Position numbers and translations under genes: made by a program. From contig RGVD01000111.1 in NCBI GenBank assembly GCA_010027395.1, positions 1 through 8,317 of the forward strand: 8,317 bases of DNA, written 5' to 3'. This document shows, piece by piece, positions 1-4,800 of the stretch. Every line of letters starts with the position of its first letter. Positions within the stretch are counted from its first letter, which is position 1. The notes beneath the pieces are model-generated. The model was not told the origin of the DNA. It searched no databases and saw nothing but the letters and a program-made list of their open reading frames with translations. This DNA is from Bacteroidota bacterium. GTDB lineage: Bacteria > Bacteroidota > Bacteroidia > UKL13-3.

Positions 1-18
1 TTACAAACTAGTTTGTAA
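1..18. repeat. Perfect 18-bp palindrome at window edge
   Basis: TTACAAACTAGTTTGTAA is identical to its own reverse complement. As RNA it could form a 7-bp stem with a CTAG loop, followed after GG by a T-rich stretch (19-32). It could therefore be the terminator of a plus-strand gene lying to the left. As DNA it has the symmetry of a dimeric repressor operator (TetR-type sites often look like this). The TAA at 16-18 could also be the stop codon of such a gene. The window edge prevents a choice. Confidence 0.45.
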
Positions 19-53
19 GGTCTTTTTGTTTTAAATCATACCTAAAGGCATAA

Positions 54-86
54 AAAAAGCCGATGATTTTTTATCATCGACTTTTA
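54..86 (-). terminator. Intrinsic terminator, probably bidirectional
   Basis: CGATGAT (61-67) pairs with ATCATCG (73-79) around a TTTTT loop. After one mismatch (60/80) the stem continues with G59-C81 and an A-run pairing with a T-run (about 54-58 with 82-86). Read on the minus strand the hairpin is followed by a run of T (complement of 52-58). It lies just past the stop codon of the minus-strand gene at 104-847, so it most likely ends that transcript. The A/T symmetry means it can also stop plus-strand transcription entering from the left. Confidence 0.8.
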
Positions 87-103
87 ATTTTTATTTTATA
101 TTG

Positions 104-847
104 TTAGTTAGATACAACAATAAATGATTTTCTACCAATTACCTCACCACCTGAAGTGATGATGATGTTGTAGCTTCCAGATTTAACGTTTAGGTTGGTG
201 ATTTCTAATTCATCACTTGAACCAGATAATATATATGAGTTGTAATAAACTTCTCTACCTAACATATCTACACTAGGCGCAGTATACCATTCTACACCAT
301 CTGGGGTTTTAGTGGTTATGGTATACGCACCTGATTGATTTATACCGTAACTTGTCACTAACAGTGTATAAACATTACCTCCAATTAGCGAAACATTTGA
401 GATCTTAGAAAAACCAGCATTGCCACAGGCATCGTCATCTTGAGAGATTATATTGCTACAAGCATCTAATTGACTTACACTCGTGGCGTTATAGAGGTAT
501 AAATAAGAATCCCAAGTTGTGCCACTTGCACACATATTAAATGTATAAAGCCCAGAAACAGGTGCTGTGAAAGTATGAGTCCGGTAATTATAAAGATTTG
601 AAGCTGAGGAACAACTTCCTCTTGTAATTGTTGGAGCTCCAGTTGTATTACCTGTAAAATTAGGTACGGGTGTACCCACAAATCCATTGGTAGAAGTTAA
701 ACCACCGACAACTGAACCGTTACTACAAACTGAATAATTTCCGGTGGTTGGGCTTTGGGCTAAAGCTTTATTAATAATTACCCCTGTCAACAGGGCGACT
801 AAAAAAACTAACTTTAGAAATCTCTTAATTGTATTTATTTTTTCCAT
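104..847 (-). CDS. Secreted PPC-like protein with T9SS-type C-terminal tail
   Basis: A 247-residue protein with an ATG start at 847-845. Residues 1-30 form a Sec signal peptide: a basic N-terminus (KINTIKRFLK), a hydrophobic core (LVFLVALLTGVII) and a likely cleavage after ALA30, before QSP. Residues about 85-180 are a beta-rich domain with the signature of bacterial pre-peptidase C-terminal (PPC)-like modules: SGLYTFNMCASGTTWDSYLYLYN, then QDDDACG, then YTLLVTSYG and GAYTIT. Cysteines at 41, 79, 106, 130 and 141 could form disulfides after export. Residues about 194-247 (MLGREVYY, then LEITNLNVKSGSYNIII, then KSFIVV) match the later strands of the T9SS type A sorting domain, which would direct outer-membrane translocation and surface attachment or release. 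The usual opening of that domain, with its PNP turn, is not visible. There is no catalytic motif, so its binding role is unknown. It stands alone, with its own terminator. Export is well supported; the T9SS assignment is inferred from sequence pattern. Confidence 0.75.
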   Translation of the reverse strand: MEKINTIKRFLKLVFLVALLTGVIINKALAQSPTTGNYSVCSNGSVVGGLTSTNGFVGTPVPNFTGNTTGAPTITRGSCSSASNLYNYRTHTFTAPVSGLYTFNMCASGTTWDSYLYLYNATSVSQLDACSNIISQDDDACGNAGFSKISNVSLIGGNVYTLLVTSYGINQSGAYTITTKTPDGVEWYTAPSVDMLGREVYYNSYILSGSSDELEITNLNVKSGSYNIIITSGGEVIGRKSFIVVSN

Positions 848-1050
848 ATTACTTTTACTTAAATAATTAAAGTTATATCAATCAGATTGAATTGATTTTA
901 TTAACAAAGGCTGAATAACAGCACTTCAAGATTGAACCCAAATTATTTATTGGGTAAACTTGAAAATAATAAAAATAGTAAAACGGAGGCGACTCTGATA
1001 AAGCAATCGATTTGTTAGATTTCCTTCATAATAAGTTAATTTTAATAAAT
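848..1050. other. Gene-free spacer upstream of the secreted-protein gene
   Basis: AT-rich DNA between the divergent secreted-protein gene and rpsA. I see no credible ORF or RNA gene here. It must contain the minus-strand promoter, but I found no exact match to the Bacteroidota -7 box on that strand. A small inverted repeat, ACCCAA (936-941) with TTGGGT (950-955), is present and could be a weak operator or chance. Confidence 0.5.
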
Positions 1051-1087
1051 TTTTGTTGACGGTATTTATCAAAGACTTATAATTTTG
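1051..1087 (+). promoter_or_regulatory. Candidate Bacteroidota-type promoter for rpsA
   Basis: A -33-like TTTTGTTGAC (1051-1060) is followed, 21 bases after its TTG, by TAATTTTG (1080-1087). That is an exact match to the -7 consensus TAnnTTTG used by the Bacteroidota primary sigma factor. The predicted transcription start is near 1093. This gives a leader of about 205 nt before the rpsA ATG, long enough for control of translation. The spacing and both boxes are seen directly; activity is inferred. Confidence 0.55.
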
Positions 1088-1297
1088 GAACCTAAAATCA
1101 GTTGTAAATGTAATGTTACCCTCAGCATTTCACTATTATTAGTATGTTAACAAATGATTTTTTATACAAATTGATATTTATTTTATTTAAGTAGATGTCG
1201 CATTGATACGAAAATTTGAGTATTTCCCAAAATGGAACAGCAATTTGAATAATTAATAAAACAACCCGCATAAAATCAAGTATCGGAAGATTGGAGT
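1088..1297 (+). promoter_or_regulatory. Long rpsA 5' leader with a six-codon mini-ORF
   Basis: Very AT-rich sequence between the predicted promoter and rpsA. It contains ATG GAA CAG CAA TTT GAA TAA (1232-1252), which is in the same frame as rpsA. A second in-frame TAA is at 1271-1273. After that the frame is open, and encodes NQVSEDWS directly before the rpsA ATG. Ribosomal protein S1 represses its own translation through its leader in enterobacteria; whether that happens here is not shown. The mini-ORF could be a leader peptide or the remnant of an older, longer N-terminus. Confidence 0.35.
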
Positions 1298-3040
1298 ATG
1301 GACGTTGCCGGATTTGGAAACTATTCGGCAGATGAGCGCAAAAACATGGAAGCGCTTTATGAAAACACACTTAGTTCAATTAACGAAAAAGAAATTGTTA
1401 AAGGAACTGTAGTTGGATTTACAGAAAAAGAAGTAGTGCTTAACATCGGTTTTAAATCTGATGGACTTATTGCACGTACTGAATTCAGAGACATGCCTGA
1501 TTTAAAAGCAGGTGATGTGGTTGAGGTTTTATTAGAAACCAAAGAGGATGCTTTAGGACAATTAATTTTATCTCGTAAAAAAGCCGTTAGCGAACGCGCT
1601 TGGGATAACATTATTAAAGCAAACGAAAATGATGAGGTTATTAACGGTTATGTTAAATCTCGTACCAAAGGTGGTTTAGTAGTTGAGGTATTTGGCCTTG
1701 ATACTTTCTTACCTGGTTCGCAAATTGACACAAAACCAATCAAAGATTACGATGTGTATGTAGGTCAAACTATGCCATTCAAAGTGGTAAAAGTTAACCA
1801 CGTATTCAAAAACGTAGTTATATCGCATAAAGTGTTAATCGAAGAAGATATCGAAGCGCAAAAATCAGACATCTTATCTAAATTAGAAAAAGGACAAGTT
1901 CTTGAAGGTACTGTTAAAAACATGACTTCATTTGGTGTGTTCATCGATTTAGGTGGTGTTGATGGTTTACTTCATATCACAGATATTTCGTGGGCACGTA
2001 TCAATCACCCAGAAGAAGTATTACAATTGGATCAAAAAATCAACGTGGTTGTTATCGACTTCGATGATGAGAAAAAACGTATATCTTTAGGATTAAAACA
2101 ATTACAAGGTCATCCTTGGGATGGTTTAGACCAAGAGTTAGCTGTAGGTAGCAAAGTAAAAGGTAAGATAGTTAATATCGCTGATTACGGTGCTTTCTTA
2201 GAAATCGCTCCTGGTGTTGAAGGTTTAATTCACGTGAGTGAAATGAGCTGGAGCCAACACTTACGCAACCCTTCTGACTTTATGAAGTTGGGTGACGAGT
2301 TAGAAGCTATGATAATCACTCTTGACAAAGAAGAGCGTAAAATGTCATTAGGTATTAAACAATTGCACCCTGATCCTTGGACTAACATTGCTGAAAAATA
2401 CACTGTTGGTAGCAAGCACAAAGGTATCGTTCGCAACATGACCAACTATGGCTTGTTTGTTGAATTAGAAGAAGGTGTTGATGGTTTAATACACGTTTCT
2501 GATTTAAGCTGGACTAAGAAAATCAAACATCCAAACGAGTTTGTGAAAAAAGACCAAGAATTAGATGTATTGGTATTAGAAGTAGATAGCGAAAACCGTA
2601 GATTAAGTTTAGGTCATAAACAACTTGACGAAAATCCTTGGGATGCTTTCGAATCAATCTTCTCTGTAGGAACAATCCACGAAGGTACTGTTCTTAAATT
2701 GGAAGATAAGAGCGCAATCATAGCTTTACCTTATGGTGTTGAAGGTTATGCTCCTACTAAACAATTACAAAAAGAAGATAAGAAAACTGCTAAAGAAGAC
2801 GAAGTATTACAGTTTAAAGTTATTGAATTTAACAAAGACAATAAACGTATCGTTCTTTCGCACACTGCCATCTGGAAAGGTGATGTGATTGAAGAGAAAA
2901 AAGCAGATGACAAGAAAAAAGAAAGTGTTAAAGATGCAACTGCTAAAGCAACTAAAAAATTAAATGATAGCAACGAGAAATCGACATTTGCTGACGTTGA
3001 TGGTTTAGCTGAATTAAAAGCACAGTTAGAAAACAACTAA
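1298..3040 (+). CDS. rpsA: Ribosomal protein S1 (30S)
   Basis: A 580-residue protein that helps load mRNA onto the 30S subunit. Six S1/OB-fold repeats are visible at about residues 32-94, 113-178, 200-267, 285-354, 370-439 and 457-521. Repeats 3 to 5 show the classic pattern GxVKNMTSFGVFIDL, then GVDGLLHITDISW, then DDEKKRISLGLKQL. Repeats 1, 2 and 6 are more divergent, as is normal for S1, where the first two dock on the ribosome. A Lys/Asp-rich linker (about 530-560) leads to a C-terminal FADVDGLAELKAQLE tail typical of Bacteroidota S1. The length is close to the phylum's usual just under 600 residues. The start is the first ATG after two in-frame TAA codons; GGAG at 1293-1296 is only one base away from it, too close to be a normal ribosome-binding site. 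The eight in-frame codons before the ATG encode NQVSEDWS, which resembles the conserved N-terminal ED-(F)-DW segment of relatives, so the annotated N-terminus is uncertain. It is monocistronic, with its own promoter and terminator. Confidence 0.97.
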   Translation: MDVAGFGNYSADERKNMEALYENTLSSINEKEIVKGTVVGFTEKEVVLNIGFKSDGLIARTEFRDMPDLKAGDVVEVLLETKEDALGQLILSRKKAVSERAWDNIIKANENDEVINGYVKSRTKGGLVVEVFGLDTFLPGSQIDTKPIKDYDVYVGQTMPFKVVKVNHVFKNVVISHKVLIEEDIEAQKSDILSKLEKGQVLEGTVKNMTSFGVFIDLGGVDGLLHITDISWARINHPEEVLQLDQKINVVVIDFDDEKKRISLGLKQLQGHPWDGLDQELAVGSKVKGKIVNIADYGAFLEIAPGVEGLIHVSEMSWSQHLRNPSDFMKLGDELEAMIITLDKEERKMSLGIKQLHPDPWTNIAEKYTVGSKHKGIVRNMTNYGLFVELEEGVDGLIHVSDLSWTKKIKHPNEFVKKDQELDVLVLEVDSENRRLSLGHKQLDENPWDAFESIFSVGTIHEGTVLKLEDKSAIIALPYGVEGYAPTKQLQKEDKKTAKEDEVLQFKVIEFNKDNKRIVLSHTAIWKGDVIEEKKADDKKKESVKDATAKATKKLNDSNEKSTFADVDGLAELKAQLENN

Positions 3041-3060
3041 TTTTTCTAAACTTATACCTT

Positions 3061-3094
3061 AAAATCCCGATAACAAATGTTATCGGGATTTTTT
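3061..3094 (+). terminator. Strong intrinsic terminator of rpsA
   Basis: TCCCGATAAC (3065-3074) pairs perfectly with GTTATCGGGA (3079-3088) around an AAAT loop. The stem is extended by AAAA (3061-3064) against TTTT, and six T follow the GC-rich part (3089-3094). It lies 20 bases after the rpsA stop codon. The A-run on the left makes it usable from the minus strand too. Confidence 0.92.
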
Positions 3095-3123
3095 GTTTTA
3101 GGCCGCTTTTCAATCTTTTCGCA

Positions 3124-3131
3124 TACCTTTG
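3124..3131 (+). promoter_or_regulatory. -7 box of the rnpB promoter
   Basis: TACCTTTG is an exact match to the Bacteroidota -7 consensus TAnnTTTG. The 5' strand of RNase P helix P1 begins at about 3136, five bases later, which is where transcription should start. I see no clear TTTG -33 element at the right distance. The T-tract of the rpsA terminator ends about 30 bases upstream, so the two elements are tightly packed. Confidence 0.65.
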
Positions 3132-3133
3132 AC

Positions 3134-3528
3134 GGGCAAAATGCGCTATCGCTTCAAGCAATTGAAGAGGAAAGTCCGGGCAACACAGAGCAATGTGCCA
3201 TCTAACGGATGGGTGCTTATATATAATGTATAGGTAACAGAAAGTACCGCAGAGACAAACTACCAAGCAGCGGGCAACCACTGAAGGAAAAGGTGAAAAG
3301 GCGGTGTAAGAGACCACCGGCCCTTTGGCAACAAAGGGTGCTAGGTAAACCTCACATGTTGCAAGGCCAAATAGGTTGCACAGGCAAGCAATTGCCACAT
3401 GGCTGCTCGTTATGACGTGCAATGGGTAGGCTGCTTATGATTGTATTAGTGATAATACAGCTAGATAAATGATAGATATATGCTGATTAAATTCGGTATG
3501 AAACAGAACCCGGCTTATCATTTTGCTA
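3134..3528 (+). ncRNA. rnpB: RNase P RNA, bacterial type A
   Basis: The catalytic RNA of RNase P, which removes the 5' leader from precursor tRNAs together with the RnpA protein. Conserved landmarks are: GAGGAAAGTCCGGGC (3167-3181), the 5' half of P4 and its neighbour; ACAGAAAGTACCGC (3237-3250); GGCGGTGTAAGAGACCACCGG (in two parts, about 3300-3320); GCAAGGCCAAATAGG (3361-3375); GGGTAGGCTGCTT (3424-3436); CTAGATAAATGA (about 3460-3471); and ACAGAACCCGGCTTAT (3503-3518), the 3' half of P4. The ends are set by helix P1: GCAAAATG (3136-3143) pairs with CATTTTGC (3519-3526). P3 is CTTCAA-GCAA-TTGAAG (3152-3167). P15 is TTGCAC (3376-3381) with GTGCAA (3417-3422), and it encloses a second GCAA-capped hairpin. 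Ends are accurate to a few bases. Confidence 0.96.
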
Positions 3529-3534
3529 AACAAA

Positions 3535-3559
3535 CAAAGGAGGCTTCGTGCCTCCTTTG
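3535..3559 (+). terminator. Hairpin after rnpB, probable shared terminator
   Basis: CAAAGGAGGC (3535-3544) pairs perfectly with GCCTCCTTTG (3550-3559) around TTCGT, a very stable 10-bp stem placed nine bases after P1 of rnpB. On the plus strand the tail (CCATTATAA) has few T, so a classic U-tract is missing. On the minus strand the stem is followed by TTTGTTTAG, a better tail. The hairpin may therefore serve both rnpB and the convergent M23 gene that ends at 3687. Confidence 0.7.
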
Positions 3560-3603
3560 CCATTATAACTAGTGTTTAATTTGAAATTGATTCTTAATGG
3601 CGA

Positions 3604-3625
3604 GACGCCTGTAAGGGCAGGTGTC
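3604..3625. repeat. Small spacer hairpin, GACGCCTG/CAGGTGTC
   Basis: GACGCCTG (3604-3611) can pair with CAGGTGTC (3618-3625) with one G-T wobble, leaving a TAAGGG loop. It lies in the spacer downstream of both rnpB and the M23 gene, directly beside the TTTGCG repeat. It has no T-tract, so I read it as part of a dispersed repeat rather than a terminator. Confidence is moderate for the structure and low for any function. Confidence 0.4.
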
Positions 3626-3630
3626 ATAAT

Positions 3631-3676
3631 CCCTTTGCGTCCTTAGCGAAAAACCTTTCTGTCTTTGCGGTTAAAT
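3631..3676. repeat. Two-unit TTTGCG-type intergenic repeat
   Basis: Two related units lie in tandem: CCCTTTGCGTCCTTAGCG (3631-3648) and CCTTTCTGTCTTTGCGG (3654-3670), joined by AAAAA and ending in TTAAAT. Such CTTTGCG/CTTAGCG phrases are, from memory, common spacer repeats in Bacteroidota. The repeat ends just before the stop of the M23 gene and would fall in that gene's 3' untranslated region. Confidence 0.5.
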
Positions 3677-3686
3677 ATCTTTCACA

Positions 3687-4655
3687 TTAATCAAACGACT
3701 GTGTTTGGCGAGAAGCAATATCTCTGATGGCATTGTAATCGTCCTCGGTAACATCATTAAAGAAGTAATTAATTGGATTTACTTTCTTGTTGTTTTTTGC
3801 TACCTCATAATGCAAATGCGGTGCAGTAGAAGTACCTGTACTACCCACGTAGCCTATCAACTCACCACGCTTAATCTTTTGACGTTCGCTCACTTCAATG
3901 CTGCTTAAATGCCCATACAAACTCTCATAACCAAAACCATGATTGATAATAATATGATTGCCATATCCCCTACCCTCATACTTGGCAATTTCAACTGTGC
4001 CATTTCCTGTGGCATACACAGGTGTTCTGCGAGGAGCAGTAAAATCTATGCCTGAGTGAAATTTGTAAGTTTTATATATTGGATGAACCCTATATCCAAA
4101 ACCTGAAGCAATGCGTTTTAAATCTTTGTTGGCAATGGGCTGAATGGCAGGAATAGAAGCCAAGAAATCAGTTTTGTTTTGAGCCAATTTAGTCAACTCA
4201 TCAAAAGACCTATTTTGGGTGGTAACCATCCCAGTTAACTCATCAATTTTATTGCTTAATTTCTCCAGCTCTGCAGCATATTCCAGACCAGCAATACTTT
4301 TGTATTTGTAAGAGTTGGGATTAACCTTGGTTGATTTATATTTAACAGGCTCGGCCTCAAAAATAGCTCGATAAATAGTAGCATCTTTGTCTTGCAACTC
4401 AGCCATACTGGTGCTAAGTTCACTAACGCGGTATTCCATTCTACGCAATTCTTCGCGATACAATTCGTTCTCACGCTTTAATATTCGCTCCTTTGGTGAG
4501 TCGATAAAGCTGTATAAAGCCAATACCATGATAGCCCCCGCCACAATGGAAGCGGAAAGAAATCCGAAAAATCTTAAAATTACGCTTGTAAAACTTGTGC
4601 GTACTTTCTCGAAATCGAGTTTATGGGGATTATAAAAGTATTTTATCTTTGCCAA
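3687..4655 (-). CDS. Membrane-anchored M23 family murein endopeptidase
   Basis: A 322-residue protein, probably a zinc endopeptidase that cuts peptidoglycan cross-bridges in the periplasm. After a short cytoplasmic N-terminus there is one transmembrane segment (about 26-51), then a charged coiled-coil stalk (about 55-90 and 125-160), and a C-terminal M23/LytM domain (about 185-297). The zinc and catalytic residues are all present: H200 and D204 in HSGID, H249 in YGHL, and H280 and H282 in HLHYE. The enzyme is therefore likely active, not a degenerate LytM activator. The start codon is TTG (4655-4653), because the first ATG lies inside the membrane segment (residue 43) and no ATG occurs upstream before a stop. 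The resulting N-terminus (start, then AKIKYFYNPHKLDFEKV) fits the form I recall for Bacteroidota homologues. The gene diverges from alaS, a neighbourhood I recall seeing in this phylum. It is a MepM-like relative, but I give no symbol. Confidence 0.93.
   Translation of the reverse strand: MAKIKYFYNPHKLDFEKVRTSFTSVILRFFGFLSASIVAGAIMVLALYSFIDSPKERILKRENELYREELRRMEYRVSELSTSMAELQDKDATIYRAIFEAEPVKYKSTKVNPNSYKYKSIAGLEYAAELEKLSNKIDELTGMVTTQNRSFDELTKLAQNKTDFLASIPAIQPIANKDLKRIASGFGYRVHPIYKTYKFHSGIDFTAPRRTPVYATGNGTVEIAKYEGRGYGNHIIINHGFGYESLYGHLSSIEVSERQKIKRGELIGYVGSTGTSTAPHLHYEVAKNNKKVNPINYFFNDVTEDDYNAIRDIASRQTQSFD
4644..4651 (+). promoter_or_regulatory. Possible -7 box for alaS inside the M23 start
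   Basis: TATCTTTG matches TAnnTTTG exactly on the plus strand, and overlaps the first codons of the divergent M23 gene. A start near 4657 would give alaS a leader of about 144 nt. No TTTG is seen at the -33 distance, and the match may be chance. Two weaker boxes (TAATTTTT at about 4702-4709 and 4729-4736) lie closer to alaS. Confidence 0.25.
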
Positions 4656-4800
4656 CCTTTTTAAGTTATTGCGTAAATTTAGCTATTATTGAATTTGTGT
4701 GATAATTTTTAAAAACCAGAATGCGAAAGTAATTTTTTTTTAGCTTAAAATCAGCAAGAATCAATATCGCAATAACTAAATAACGATTAAAGAACCAAGA

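Noticed and set aside
1122..1370. 82-codon minus-strand ORF in the rpsA upstream region
   Set aside because: It overlaps the rpsA start and leader on the opposite strand, and has low-complexity Ile/Asn/Lys content typical of chance frames in AT-rich DNA.
1346..3040. Alternative rpsA start at the second ATG (residue 17)
   Set aside because: It would remove FGNYSADERKN, which aligns with the conserved segment before the first S1 repeat. The first ATG is better, though the true N-terminus may lie even further upstream.
1232..3040. TAA reassigned to a sense codon, joining MEQQFE and NQVSEDWS to rpsA
   Set aside because: TAA ends rpsA, alaS and other genes here at the expected places, so a changed code does not fit. 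Decay of an old N-terminus or a sequence error is simpler.
2952..3422. 156-codon minus-strand ORF across the rpsA end and rnpB
   Set aside because: It runs through the rpsA coding region, a strong terminator and the conserved core of RNase P RNA. The translation has no recognisable features; it is a shadow.
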